Positions 1 to 8,869 of a stretch of 64,000 nt of DNA are shown here, in pieces. This stretch comes from Erwinia sp. S63 (GTDB taxonomy: Bacteria; Pseudomonadota; Gammaproteobacteria; Enterobacterales; Enterobacteriaceae): assembly GCF_016625195.1 (NCBI RefSeq), contig NZ_JACVUP010000005.1, positions 62,001-126,000 on the forward strand. The letters run 5' to 3'. The notes under the pieces are model-generated. The model did not search any database, was not told where the DNA came from, and saw only the letters and a list, made by a program, of their open reading frames with translations. How positions within the stretch are numbered: position 1 is the first letter of the stretch; the number at the start of each line of letters is the position of its first letter. Made by a program: the position numbers and the translations under genes.

Positions 1-1
1 T

Positions 2-1288
2 GACTTTGCCCTACTGGCTTATGGACAAATGTGGGATGAAAGCGACCTGCAGGATAAAATTCAGAGCTTGAATCGTGCCGAAAAGATCTGGCGCCACTCA
101 TTGTTTGATAAGTTGATCGCTGAAGTCATTCAGGCAGCACTTGCTAAAGCCGCTGCCTTAGCCGTCGATTCTGCTGCATCAAAACTGGTACAAAATGCGG
201 AAAACGCTAACGAATATCTCTCTGTACGCCATCAAGGACTCAGAGCGAGTATTGATACATTGCAGCAGCAAATTAATGATTTGCTTAACGATATCGAAAG
301 TGTCAGCTGCTGTCAGAAATCGGTAGATCAAGAAGTCAAAGCTTCCATGCTGCGGGTAAGTTATGAGTCCGAAGCATTATTAACGCAGGTTCAGAAAAAA
401 CTAGACGGAGAAATCGAAGATTACTTCCGCGAAGGTAAACGCATTGAAGAAGAAGCACTTGAATTTTCGCAGCCGAAAAGCCGTGAATCTTCACTAGGCG
501 GAATATTTAGGGCATTTGCAGGCATACCCAGAGCGGAAACAAGGGACTTTGACCCTGATAATCCAATAGTGACCTTTACTGAACGCCATGCAGCCGAAAC
601 CTTTGTAGCTAAAATTGAACATTCGGTGATGTCACTTCTGGATCAAATCGAGGGTCATATAAAACCGACCCTAACAGATATTGTTGCCGGAATAGAAGAG
701 AGTTTCCACGGTAACGCGCTGACAGCGATAGACAATATTGCTAATCAGATTAATTCACGCCTGGAAGAAGGAGGCTTCTCAATTAAGATCTCGTTCCCAC
801 AGGTTAAAAACCTGCATTCTCCCCTTTCTGTCAGAACTCGTATGACCACTCTGCTTGAAGATAAATCTTTTAAAGAGACGCGTTCTCGACGCTCCAGTGG
901 AGTGTGGGGATCCGTATGCAAACTTTTTGGTACCAGCGACTGGGGTTGGGAGAATTACAGCGTAGACATTGTCAAATCAGTGGTCGATATCAATAAAATT
1001 AAATCAGCAGTGGAAGTTCAGACCAAAGATCATTTCGATCAGCTCAATAAACATATAAAAGAACAAATCAACGACCCAATCGTTGCTGAGATTGGCCTGT
1101 TCTTCCAGCAATTCAAAAGTAAAGTTGAGCAACTCCGTAATACCCTGATCCAAAGCACAGAAGATCACAAAAGTAACAAGCAACAGCAGGAAGAGCTCAC
1201 AGAACGTTTGCTTGAATTGCAAAAGCTGACGCCCGAGATGATCCGCGACGGTAAAGCACTTAAAGAAGAACTGGAGACGCTGCTCTGA
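2..1288 (+). CDS. Dynamin-like GTPase, C-terminal part (CrfC/YjdA-like)
   Basis: The reading frame is open from base 2, so the gene starts left of the window; the first in-frame ATG is at 29. The visible ~428 residues are almost entirely alpha-helical with long heptad-like stretches (around residues 60-150 and 370-428), as in the stalk/coiled-coil half of bacterial dynamins. No GTP-binding motif is present here; it would lie upstream. It overlaps the next gene at TGATG. The E. coli pair crfC(yjdA)-yjcZ has the same order, a dynamin-like protein followed by a YjcZ family protein, and this is the main reason for the call. Other large coiled-coil proteins remain possible. GTPase activity cannot be judged from this fragment. 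Confidence 0.5.
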   Translation, partial: DFALLAYGQMWDESDLQDKIQSLNRAEKIWRHSLFDKLIAEVIQAALAKAAALAVDSAASKLVQNAENANEYLSVRHQGLRASIDTLQQQINDLLNDIESVSCCQKSVDQEVKASMLRVSYESEALLTQVQKKLDGEIEDYFREGKRIEEEALEFSQPKSRESSLGGIFRAFAGIPRAETRDFDPDNPIVTFTERHAAETFVAKIEHSVMSLLDQIEGHIKPTLTDIVAGIEESFHGNALTAIDNIANQINSRLEEGGFSIKISFPQVKNLHSPLSVRTRMTTLLEDKSFKETRSRRSSGVWGSVCKLFGTSDWGWENYSVDIVKSVVDINKIKSAVEVQTKDHFDQLNKHIKEQINDPIVAEIGLFFQQFKSKVEQLRNTLIQSTEDHKSNKQQQEELTERLLELQKLTPEMIRDGKALKEELETLL

Positions 1289-2190
1289 TGACACTTTTCA
1301 AAGAGACGTTTCCTGAAATCGCCCCTTGCCAGGTACTCGAGTGTATCCCGGAAAAATTCGTTGTCGATTTTGCCAACGGCATCGATGTTGTAAACGATCA
1401 CCTGCGTAGCTCAAATAACCGCCCCTTCTTTCTGCGGCTTAAAGAGGGGATGAGTGGGCAGTCCTCTGCCAGACAGCAGGCAATCAATGCATCTTTAAAC
1501 GATGGAATACAGGCTTCCCTTTCCTGGCTCACAGAACTGACATCCTCTCTGGCAGGCACAAATTTAGCCGTGTCGCGCGTCAACGAACGCGTCAATACGT
1601 TGATGCGAAATACGGCGGAAATTGCGGAATACTCAGCCGACACACGTGAACAGCTGCGTGCGCTTGCCAGCCATGTTAACCAACGCGTCAGAGTACTTGA
1701 GGAGCAACTTCAGCGTGTGGATAGCATTCAGCAAGGCCAGCTGCACGTAGACCGTATTTTCTCTAACTGGAGTGCTGGACGTTATGCCGCACTTCCACTG
1801 GCCGGACGTTGTTATGTTGCTCTTGAAGAGCTGCGCTGGGGCGCTTTTGGCGACGTTATCCGTCAGGCTGAAACAAAACAGGCAGAGCGATTTATTGAGA
1901 CACTGAAAAATAAGGCATTGACGCAGATGGCTCTGGACTACGGAACAAAATCCAGTGCGCGGCACGACACCCGAAACTGGCTAGGCTGGCAGACCGCTGC
2001 ATTACCCAACGCAGGCTGGGCGGCCTCCCTTCACTGGATGGCTGACTGGTGTAACCCAGATACTCACCCGGTTAGCTGGTCGGTTACTCAGTCCGGTGAA
2101 TCGCTCCCCTTGCGGATGCCGCGAATTTGCTCAGCCGAACGTATTGCAGACACGATGGTCGACGAAGTGTTTTGTGAGGATTTGAAATGA
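1288..2190 (+). CDS. YjcZ/RdcB-like protein, partner of the dynamin-like gene
   Basis: A 300-residue protein whose ATG overlaps the stop of the dynamin-like gene (TGATG), so the two are translationally coupled. Residues ~60-140 are helical and coiled-coil-like, followed by a segment rich in Trp and Arg (around residues 160-185, with LEELRWG) and a C-terminal region of short Trp-containing motifs. This looks like the YjcZ-like family, some members of which are called diguanylate cyclase regulators (RdcB); E. coli yjcZ follows the dynamin-like gene crfC. No enzymatic motif or membrane segment is seen. The family call is from memory plus context. Function here is unknown; a role with the dynamin-like protein is inferred. 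Confidence 0.45.
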   Translation: MTLFKETFPEIAPCQVLECIPEKFVVDFANGIDVVNDHLRSSNNRPFFLRLKEGMSGQSSARQQAINASLNDGIQASLSWLTELTSSLAGTNLAVSRVNERVNTLMRNTAEIAEYSADTREQLRALASHVNQRVRVLEEQLQRVDSIQQGQLHVDRIFSNWSAGRYAALPLAGRCYVALEELRWGAFGDVIRQAETKQAERFIETLKNKALTQMALDYGTKSSARHDTRNWLGWQTAALPNAGWAASLHWMADWCNPDTHPVSWSVTQSGESLPLRMPRICSAERIADTMVDEVFCEDLK

Positions 2191-3260
2191 ATCAACCAAT
2201 GAAAGTAGGGCTGGCGCTGTCAGGCGGCGGTGCCATTGGCGCGTATCAGGTTGGGGTGGTCAGAGCGCTCGCCGAGTCAGGCACGGAAGTTCATTGCATT
2301 GCCGGTGCCAGTATCGGTGCCTTAAATGGTGCCATTCTCTCCTCCTCTTCTTCACTGGCACAGGGTGCCGCCCGAATGGGTGAGATATGGCACCATCTGG
2401 GCGCTAATGAGGTGCTCAAAGTAAATAAGTCGGCTTATCTGCGATTACTGACGCAATATGGTTTCTCATTAGGGCTTTCGCCGTTTCTCAGTAAATCTGG
2501 CAAATTGATAAGCACGCTGATGAGTGGTCTGGGAATGACGTCCTTGCCTGGGTTGCAACAGGATGACTCTCTTTTATCTGACCAACCGCTAATAGAATTG
2601 ATGAACCGGTTTCTGGATCCCGATGCATTAGCAAGCGGAACGCCTTTATATGCTTCGCTCTACCCCACTGAAGGGGGCATGGCCGACATAATAAAGTGCG
2701 CCTTAGCTGAATTTGGCGTGGGAAAGACACAAGACTCGGAATTTCAACATATCCAGGCCTTGCCTGCCGCCATGCAAAGAGAAGCACTGCTTGCTTCAGC
2801 AGCGCTACCGTTGTTATTTCAATCCCGCGAAATTAACGGCAAGCGTTATAGCGATGGCGGAATGGGAGGATGGTCAAGCCTACAGGGTAACACACCGGTC
2901 AATCCGCTGGTTGAAGCGGGTTGCAATATGGTGATCGTCACACATTTGAGTGATGGATCTTTATGGGATCGCCATCATTTCCCGGACACTACAATTCTAG
3001 AGATTCGTCCGCAGAGCTCACTTCGTCGTAATGAAGGCGCATTTGGCGGAATGATGGATCTGCTCGGCTTCACAGCTGAAAATATCGACTCATGGGTTGA
3101 TCAGGGGTATAGAGACACGCTGTCCGTGATGGAGCGAATTAAAGCCCCATTAAGGGCGCGTCAGGCGCTAAATGCTTCAGTCACCTTGCTTGCAAAAAGC
3201 GAGTCGCAGGTTGCTGATAGCAGTGCTCAACTCCAAAACGCCATGGCAAGACTTAAATAA
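2187..3260 (+). CDS. Patatin-like phospholipase
   Basis: A 357-residue patatin-fold lipid hydrolase. The glycine-rich oxyanion loop is at residues 12-18 (SGGGAIG), the nucleophile elbow G-A-S-I-G places Ser42 as catalytic serine, and the partner aspartate is in D-G-G at residue 223, so the Ser/Asp dyad is intact. There is no signal peptide; it should act in the cytosol on membrane lipids. Its ATG overlaps the previous stop (ATGA), making it the third gene of one operon. Patatin-like enzymes serve as effectors in several antiphage systems (for example some CBASS types) and also in ordinary lipid turnover. Linkage to a dynamin-like membrane GTPase suggests a membrane-directed task; this is inference. 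Confidence 0.85.
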   Translation: MNQPMKVGLALSGGGAIGAYQVGVVRALAESGTEVHCIAGASIGALNGAILSSSSSLAQGAARMGEIWHHLGANEVLKVNKSAYLRLLTQYGFSLGLSPFLSKSGKLISTLMSGLGMTSLPGLQQDDSLLSDQPLIELMNRFLDPDALASGTPLYASLYPTEGGMADIIKCALAEFGVGKTQDSEFQHIQALPAAMQREALLASAALPLLFQSREINGKRYSDGGMGGWSSLQGNTPVNPLVEAGCNMVIVTHLSDGSLWDRHHFPDTTILEIRPQSSLRRNEGAFGGMMDLLGFTAENIDSWVDQGYRDTLSVMERIKAPLRARQALNASVTLLAKSESQVADSSAQLQNAMARLK

Positions 3261-3317
3261 GGCCGTATAAAAAAAACGCAAAGTATCTCATGATCTCATT
3301 TGAAGGAGAAGTGTAGT

Positions 3318-4124
3318 GTGAGTTCAGAACAACCTGCCCCACTGATTAATAAGACGCTCTCACTTGATAAGTTGTTGCGTCATGCTTCTACTGCTCAACT
3401 GTCTGAACTGGCTGATATCATTACTGACTCAGGTAAAGGTCGTCTGTCACTGACTGAAAGCAGCAAAAAAAGCATTCTAGAACATCAGAGATTAATGACA
3501 CTCCACATGATCAGCCCAGCAATAGCACATGAAATATGTGCGTTTGGCGGGAACACCGTTGTTAATGCATTTCGCTCAGCTTCTCAGCCTTCATACTTTG
3601 TTGTCGCCATGGATGTCGCAAAAAAAATTGGAGTTAAAGTTCCTGGAAATGCCTCAGTCTGCGATGTAGAAGAATTAATCATCAAACAAATCCTGACAAC
3701 CTCTTTTAAAGGAAAGAGTAAGGAAGAAATTGAAGCATTGTTTAACGTACATGACTGTAAACTTAATAGCCTACAATTCGAGAAATTATTGAAAAAGGGA
3801 AAGACAGCTGATTTAGTCTCTTGGCTTTATTCCAGCTGCGGACCCTATGTACTTTCCCAGCTGGTCAACTCGGCTATGGTACCTGCATTGAATGTGGCAG
3901 CAAAAGTTGGCATGCCTCTGATTGGAAAAGTGATCGCGACCCGCGCTCCAGCGTTAATGAACCCAATAGCAGCAGTAATATCCGCAGCCTGGGTTACATA
4001 TGACCTTACAGGCCCCGCCTTCCGTATTACCATTCCAGCTGTGGTACGTATAGCCTGTATCCGCCAGACCTATATCCGGCAGGAAACGGATAAATTTTGT
4101 GAGGAGCTTAAAAAATGTCTGTAA
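3318..4124 (+). CDS. YaaW-like protein (UPF0174 family)
   Basis: About 268 residues. A GTG at 3318 is chosen because AAGGAG lies ten bases upstream; an earlier TTG at 3300 has no such site. The C-terminal half has small, hydrophobic residues and ends in a segment (ITIPAVVRIACIR) very close to the end of E. coli YaaW (VTIPAVLQIACLR); the N-terminal part also follows YaaW (short helices, then an FGG motif near residue 75). YaaW has no established biochemical role. The gene overlaps the next one by ten bases. In this operon, with a dynamin-like and a patatin-like protein, a membrane-associated role is plausible but unproven. Confidence 0.65.
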   Translation: MSSEQPAPLINKTLSLDKLLRHASTAQLSELADIITDSGKGRLSLTESSKKSILEHQRLMTLHMISPAIAHEICAFGGNTVVNAFRSASQPSYFVVAMDVAKKIGVKVPGNASVCDVEELIIKQILTTSFKGKSKEEIEALFNVHDCKLNSLQFEKLLKKGKTADLVSWLYSSCGPYVLSQLVNSAMVPALNVAAKVGMPLIGKVIATRAPALMNPIAAVISAAWVTYDLTGPAFRITIPAVVRIACIRQTYIRQETDKFCEELKKCL

Positions 4125-5080
4125 TACCAGAGGTTCTTTATCGTACTTTCCAACAATCACCAGACATCCTTGAAGGCCTGAGTAACGGACTTTATGCAAT
4201 ATATGGTGGTGTCATTCGTATTACGAAAGGGAATGATAAGGCGGGAACGATTGTTGCGCATTTAAAATTTCCTGGCAATGAGCGACAAACAGCCGAGGCT
4301 ATTGAAAAACTAAAATCTTCACTTTCCACTCTGCAGGGTGGCATTGACACCCTGCAAAACTCTCTCGGATCATTGCACACTCTCCAGTATGCCAACATTG
4401 CACTATCTGGATTGAACCTGGCTGTTTCCGCTGCTGGTTTTGCCATCGTATGTAAAAAACTTGATGGTATTGAATCCATCCTGAATACACATACTCATAA
4501 ACTCGACACGCTGCTTTCGTTAGTTTTAGATGCCCATCAGAAAGACTCATTCAAGCAGACCGCCAAGTATAATGCCCTTATCACTACCGCCCGGCAGTTT
4601 GTTGAGGATAATGATCACGAGCAGCTTAAAAGTCTGATACGTCCATTCAACGAGCAATACGAATTTACCCGCATGATATTAAAAAATTGCGCTAGCTCTG
4701 CCAACGATGAGAGCTTTTTCTCCTCATTGCCTGAACTATCCTTACTTCAGGAACGCTTTATGCACCTCGGTATATGTCTAAGCTACATTCAGCAAAAAAT
4801 CGATAAGCCCAGATACGCTATTGAGACAATGCAAAAAATGCAAAACGACTGGCTGGAAATTAATGAGACCATCGTTGAAACATTAACCGCATCGCCGAAG
4901 ATGATACATACATTGACTCAACATAATGCTGCAAGTATCCGTTCTTTCCTCGATTATCGAAAAGAGCGTATTTCAGGAATTGAATATCAGACAAACCTGT
5001 TAAAGTTAGTGGAGAAGCGTCCTGAACTGAACGAAGTCATCAATGACGTAAGCAATGACATTTTGATATTAGCGGCATAA
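4115..5080 (+). CDS. Unrecognised helical protein of the dynamin/patatin operon
   Basis: A 321-residue protein I do not recognise. Residues ~55-90 form a likely coiled coil; residues ~91-113 are a hydrophobic small-residue segment (SGLNLAVSAAGFAIV) that could insert into or lie on a membrane; the remaining ~200 residues are predicted mostly helical, with no visible catalytic motif. It overlaps the end of the yaaW-like gene and is the last gene of the operon, stopping 84 bases before the IS element. The architecture (soluble helical body with one hydrophobic hairpin-like segment) recalls membrane-active accessory proteins, but no function is assigned. Confidence 0.7.
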   Translation: MSVIPEVLYRTFQQSPDILEGLSNGLYAIYGGVIRITKGNDKAGTIVAHLKFPGNERQTAEAIEKLKSSLSTLQGGIDTLQNSLGSLHTLQYANIALSGLNLAVSAAGFAIVCKKLDGIESILNTHTHKLDTLLSLVLDAHQKDSFKQTAKYNALITTARQFVEDNDHEQLKSLIRPFNEQYEFTRMILKNCASSANDESFFSSLPELSLLQERFMHLGICLSYIQQKIDKPRYAIETMQKMQNDWLEINETIVETLTASPKMIHTLTQHNAASIRSFLDYRKERISGIEYQTNLLKLVEKRPELNEVINDVSNDILILAA

Positions 5081-5244
5081 AGGAGACGGCTGAACTTGCG
5101 CTAGCATATCTATTAAAGAAAGCTTGCTCGATTTCAGCTTAACGCCACACACATAAGATGTAGCTGACCTTGACCCGAAATCCTGCTCCATTCAGAAACA
5201 GAATTCCGGCATGATAATGACTCCCCTGAGCGGAGGTTGTGCCG

Positions 5245-5512
5245 ATGAAATAGTCACGATTCACCGAAGAGCAGATTGTCTTTGCCCTGAAGCAGGCTGA
5301 GCTGGGTACGTCCGTGCCGGAAGTCTGCCCGCAAGCTGGGTATCTCCGACGCCACGTTTTGTACCTGGCGCAAAAAGTACGGCGGGATTTCTCCGTCAGA
5401 ACTGAAGCATATGCGGCAGCTCGAAGAGGAAAACCTTCGCCTGAAGAAGCTGGTTGCCGATCTGAGCCTCGACAAGGCCATGTTGCAGGACGTGCTGGCA
5501 AAAAAGAGCTGA
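5245..5512 (+). pseudogene. IS3 transposase OrfA, nonsense and frameshift
   Basis: OrfA of IS3 elements is a ~88-residue helix-turn-helix protein with a leucine-zipper tail. Here the ATG at 5245 is followed at codon 3 by TAG (5251-5253). Downstream the frame encodes the usual RFTEEQIVFALKQAELG start, then an extra C in the run 5328-5330 shifts the frame; the remaining OrfA (RKLGISDAT, then the leucine-rich LEEENLRLKKLV segment) continues one frame over to TGA at 5510-5512. Two independent lesions make this a pseudogene. Related intact elements have a Lys codon where the TAG stands. Confidence 0.88.
5500..5506 (+). other. Programmed -1 frameshift heptamer of the IS3 element
   Basis: A AAA AAG in the orfA frame, just before the orfA stop (5510-5512). 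Slipping back one base joins orfA to the orfB frame (GAG CTG ACG onward), the usual way IS3 elements make the OrfAB transposase. The site is intact although orfA upstream is broken. Confidence 0.8.
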
Positions 5513-6342
5513 CGCTGGCACGCCTGCGCGAATGGGTGAGGGACTTACAGACCCGCTACGGTGCCAGTGAAAGACAGGTCTGCTTTGCGCTGCAGGTCAG
5601 CCGCAGTTCGTTCCGGTACCGCTCCGTTGCGGCAGATGACAGCGCGCTGCGACTGCGCATCAGGGAAATAACCGAAACCCGCGTCCACTATGGCTACCGC
5701 AGGGTCCACGTCATGCTGAAACGGGAAGGCTGGCGCGATAATCACAAGCGCATTTACCAGCTTTACCGCGAGCAGGGGTTATCGTTCCGGCTTAAACGCC
5801 CCCGCCGCAATAAATCTGCGCTGAAACGTCAGCCACAGCCGCAGGGACTGTATCCCAATCACGTATGGGGGATGGATTTTGTCTCCGATGCGTTGTTTGA
5901 CGGTCGCCGGCTCCGCCTGCTGACGGTAATCGATCTTTATACGCGTGAGTGTCTGGGGATCTGCGTAGGCCAGAACCTGCGCTCTTCAGAAGTGGCTGAA
6001 ATGCTGGACGGCATCGCGTTGAGACGACCATTACCTCAGCTACTGAAAACCGACAACGGCTCTGAATTTGCCGGGAAAATGCTGGATAAGTGGGTGTACG
6101 AACGCGATATCCGGATTGACTTCTCACGACCAGGCACGCCCACGGATAATGCCACGGTAGAGTCGTTCAACGGCAGGCTGCGACAGGAGTGCCTGAACGA
6201 GAACTGGTTCATGTCTCTGGAGGATGCGCGATGCAAAATCGAGGCCTGGCGCATACACTATAACCAGAGTCGCCCTCATTCTGCGCTGGGCTGGATGACT
6301 CCATCCGAATTCGCCGAGAAATCTGCCGGTTGCCAGAATTAG
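5506..6342 (+). CDS. IS3 transposase OrfB (DDE integrase core)
   Basis: About 278 residues in the frame entered by -1 slippage from orfA. The HTH_21-like N-terminal part (VHYGYRRVHVML) is followed by the retroviral-integrase-type core with the three acidic residues: Asp in WGMDFVSD, Asp in LKTDNGSEF and Glu in ATVESFNG, plus the usual RPHSALG end. No internal damage is visible. OrfB alone has no good independent start (a GTG near 5535 is possible), so with orfA broken it is probably made poorly or not at all. Family call IS3/IS407 group from overall appearance. Confidence 0.85.
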   Translation, partial: ELTLARLREWVRDLQTRYGASERQVCFALQVSRSSFRYRSVAADDSALRLRIREITETRVHYGYRRVHVMLKREGWRDNHKRIYQLYREQGLSFRLKRPRRNKSALKRQPQPQGLYPNHVWGMDFVSDALFDGRRLRLLTVIDLYTRECLGICVGQNLRSSEVAEMLDGIALRRPLPQLLKTDNGSEFAGKMLDKWVYERDIRIDFSRPGTPTDNATVESFNGRLRQECLNENWFMSLEDARCKIEAWRIHYNQSRPHSALGWMTPSEFAEKSAGCQN

Positions 6343-6493
6343 CAACCAACCTGAAGCCGGTTATTCCTGATTATGCATGGATCATATTCGGGGTCAGGGT
6401 CAATACCGAAAGCTTGAAGTTTGCCCTTCGACTTTCATATAGATGCAGGCTTGGAGCTTCTTTTTGCCTTCTGGGTCCAGCACCTGTAGGGTA

Positions 6494-6557
6494 TAAGCAA
6501 CCAACCTGAAGTCGATTATTTCTGTTTGTGTCTGGATCATACTCAGGAACAGGATCA
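6494..6557 (+). repeat. Degenerate second copy of the IS3 right end
   Basis: Starting with AGCAACCAACCTGAAG, this stretch matches 6340-6402 of the intact IS copy for most of its length, including the terminal GGATCATA, and ends in GGATCA where the complete element ends in GGGTCA. It is the right-hand tip of a second, older, related IS; its body is gone. It shows that this junction has been hit more than once. Confidence 0.75.
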
Positions 6558-6705
6558 CATGCTCCGCTGATAGCAAAAACGCTTCTGCATGATAAAGAAA
6601 TACAAGAAGCACGATTGAAGGTGCATGTGCACAAAATTCGCCCAATAGCACAAAATCATTTTATGAAAAAAATGCACTGTGCATTGAGAATCTTGCGTAC
6701 GGCAA

Positions 6706-6733
6706 TTGGCTACAATTGCATGCTTGGTAATAT
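6706..6733 (+). promoter_or_regulatory. Possible sigma-70 promoter for the mcrB operon
   Basis: TTGGCT (6706-6711) and TAATAT (6728-6733) with a 16-base spacer, about 60 bases before the mcrB ATG. Several other weak hexamers lie nearby, so the exact promoter is uncertain; it is the only long non-coding leader upstream of the 18.8 kb operon. Confidence 0.25.
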
Positions 6734-6793
6734 AGATAAAAAACGCCGGATTAGCTGTCTGGTAAATAATGTAATAGCAGAGGGAATATCACG

Positions 6794-8869
6794 ATGGATC
6801 TTGTAAATAGTGTCGAAGCAGGCAAGCTGACGATCAATGAATTGATTGATGCCCTGGCGAAAGATAAAAATTACTCTGCTTCCAAGTGGGATCTGCGATA
6901 TCGCGAATTTACGACCTTGCTACAGCAAACCTCAACTTTTATTGAACCTAAAACGGATGATTTGGTTAAAAGGCTCTGGTATGAACGTGATAACGGTATT
7001 GCCAGTATTCGTCAGGGCGTCCCATCATTAGCAGAATATCAGCAAAACCTTCCATTGCTTAGAGAACTCACTGAACGTGTTAGTCAGCAACCGAATGAAT
7101 TGACCTACCAATACGTAGGCAGTGCGCTGCAGCAGGCCAAAGGGACCGGGCAGCTAAAGCGCATGTACTGGAGTTTAAGAAATCGTGTCTTTGCCGCGTT
7201 CTCGCCAGAAAACTACACCAGTACTGTGGATGAAAATGCGTTTAATAAAGCAGCAGAATTTCTAAATCTGCACTTCCATCTTGGTTTAGTGCTGACCGGA
7301 AATTGGTTGCAGAAAAACTATGTATTGAAACAAGCTATACACGCCCAATCTCCTAACACAGACCCTTATTACGTTAATATGGCCATTTGGCATCTATATG
7401 GATTGCTTCGTGAACGTGATAATGAGCAAAAACAGGAGAAAGTATCTAGCATCACATTATCAGCCAGTAGTGAGTTAACCGAAATTAAGATCCTCTCACA
7501 TTCTCCAACTAATGTGATCTACTTTGGTCCTCCAGGCACTGGCAAAACATTCACATTGCAGCAAAAGATGAAAGAGTACACTTCTCATGTTGTACCGGCC
7601 GATCGTAATGCCTGGCTGGATTCCCGCCTGGATTCATTGAACTGGATGCAGGTCATAACGCTAGTGATGCTCGATCTTGATAAACGAGCAAAAGTTCGCC
7701 AGATTATTGAGCATACGTGGTATCAACGTAAGGCATTATTAAATGGTCGTAATGGGAATCTATCAAATACTGCCTGGGCTGCTTTGCAAGCCTATACCAT
7801 TCCTGAGTCTACAACCGTTGATTATAAGAATCGACGTGAGCCTGCCGTATTTAACAAAACAGATAATAGCGAATGGTTGCTAGTTGATTCCCAGCTCGAG
7901 CAAGTAGAGGATTTGGTAGCACTCTACACCGAGCTTAAACGCGGTCCTAAATCTGCCGAGTCCATCCAGCGTTTTGCGGTGGTTACGTTCCACCAATCTT
8001 ACGGCTACGAAGAATTTATTGAGGGTATCCGCGCTCGCTCTGACGAAAGTGGCAGCATCTCTTACCCTATTGAGCCGGGTATCTTTATGCGGTTGTGTCA
8101 GCGTGCCAATGCTGATCCAGCACATCGCTACGCCATTTTCATTGATGAGATCAATCGTGGAAACATATCCAAAATCTTTGGTGAACTGATCTCACTCATT
8201 GAAGTAGACAAGCGCGCGGGTATGTCTAATGCAATGAGCCTGCAACTGTCTTATAGCGGTGATCACTTCAGCGTACCCGCCAATGTCGACATCATCGGAG
8301 CCATGAATACAGCGGACCGTTCTTTAGCTCTGATGGACACGGCTTTGCGCCGTCGTTTTGACTTTGTCGAGATGATGCCTGATCTCTCTTTACTGAGTGG
8401 AGCTAAGGTGAAAGGCATAGAGCTTGAGTCGTTGTTAGAGAAACTTAATAGCCGCATTGAAGCGCTTTACGATCGTGAACATACACTGGGGCATGCATTC
8501 TTTATGCCGGTAAAAAATGCGCTCGATGCTGGTGATGAAGAAACGGCATTTAAACAATTGAAGATCGCATTCCAGAAAAAGATCATTCCACTGTTGCAGG
8601 AATACTTTTTCGATGACTGGAACAAGATCAGGCTAGTGCTGGCAGACAACCAGAAACAAGACGACAGCCTGCAGTTCGTAATTGAGAAAACCGACGATTT
8701 GGATACGCTTTTTGGTAACAATCATGCTTTACGACGTAACGATCAGCAATCGACAGCTTACGAGCTAGAAGCATTTGAGCAAGAGATCTGGAATGTGCCA
8801 CAGGCTTACCGCGCTATTTATCAGCCGCAGCAAGCCGTCCTTGATGAGCAGGCTGTAAACCATGGGTGA
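6794..8869 (+). CDS. mcrB: McrB-like AAA+ restriction GTPase
   Basis: A 691-residue protein. The C-terminal half is the AAA+ motor of McrB: Walker A at residues 245-252 (GPPGTGKT, Lys251), Walker B IFIDEIN with Asp451-Glu452, then the MNTADRS sensor stretch and the ALRRRF arginine motif. The ~240-residue N-terminal part should be the target-recognition domain; I do not recognise its fold. McrB translocates on DNA and drives the nuclease McrC against modified DNA. The ATG at 6794 has AGAGGG upstream. It overlaps mcrC by eight bases. The partner mcrC is interrupted by a stop codon, so restriction by this pair is doubtful. Confidence 0.88.
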   Translation: MDLVNSVEAGKLTINELIDALAKDKNYSASKWDLRYREFTTLLQQTSTFIEPKTDDLVKRLWYERDNGIASIRQGVPSLAEYQQNLPLLRELTERVSQQPNELTYQYVGSALQQAKGTGQLKRMYWSLRNRVFAAFSPENYTSTVDENAFNKAAEFLNLHFHLGLVLTGNWLQKNYVLKQAIHAQSPNTDPYYVNMAIWHLYGLLRERDNEQKQEKVSSITLSASSELTEIKILSHSPTNVIYFGPPGTGKTFTLQQKMKEYTSHVVPADRNAWLDSRLDSLNWMQVITLVMLDLDKRAKVRQIIEHTWYQRKALLNGRNGNLSNTAWAALQAYTIPESTTVDYKNRREPAVFNKTDNSEWLLVDSQLEQVEDLVALYTELKRGPKSAESIQRFAVVTFHQSYGYEEFIEGIRARSDESGSISYPIEPGIFMRLCQRANADPAHRYAIFIDEINRGNISKIFGELISLIEVDKRAGMSNAMSLQLSYSGDHFSVPANVDIIGAMNTADRSLALMDTALRRRFDFVEMMPDLSLLSGAKVKGIELESLLEKLNSRIEALYDREHTLGHAFFMPVKNALDAGDEETAFKQLKIAFQKKIIPLLQEYFFDDWNKIRLVLADNQKQDDSLQFVIEKTDDLDTLFGNNHALRRNDQQSTAYELEAFEQEIWNVPQAYRAIYQPQQAVLDEQAVNHG

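Larger units (their letters stand above)
5165..6402 (+). mobile_element. IS3-family insertion sequence (IS407-group-like), orfA broken
   Basis: The element is bounded by imperfect inverted ends that both begin TGACC: the left end reads TGACCTTGACCCGAA from 5165 and the reverse complement of the right end reads TGACCCTGACCCCGAA, ending at 6402. It carries the two-gene arrangement of IS3 elements with a slippery A6G heptamer at 5500-5506. The flanking bases (TAGC on the left, ATAC on the right) show no target-site duplication, so one flank may have been rearranged after insertion. With orfA disabled the copy is probably no longer self-mobile. Confidence 0.9.
6403..6793. other. Gene-free gap: IS relic and mcrB leader
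   Basis: No convincing gene. 6403-6493 is unassigned; 6494-6557 repeats the last ~64 bases of the preceding IS element in degenerate form; 6558-6793 is AT-rich leader in front of mcrB. Short open frames occur on both strands, but none has a ribosome-binding site or recognisable protein. Confidence 0.6.

Noticed and set aside
6494..6557. att direct repeat for the island
   Set aside because: The sequence matches the IS end, not the tRNA 3' end; no copy of the argU 3' end was found in 1-26051.
6528..6806. 92-residue plus-strand ORF across the mcrB leader
   Set aside because: No ribosome-binding site, no recognisable protein, overlaps the IS relic and the mcrB start.
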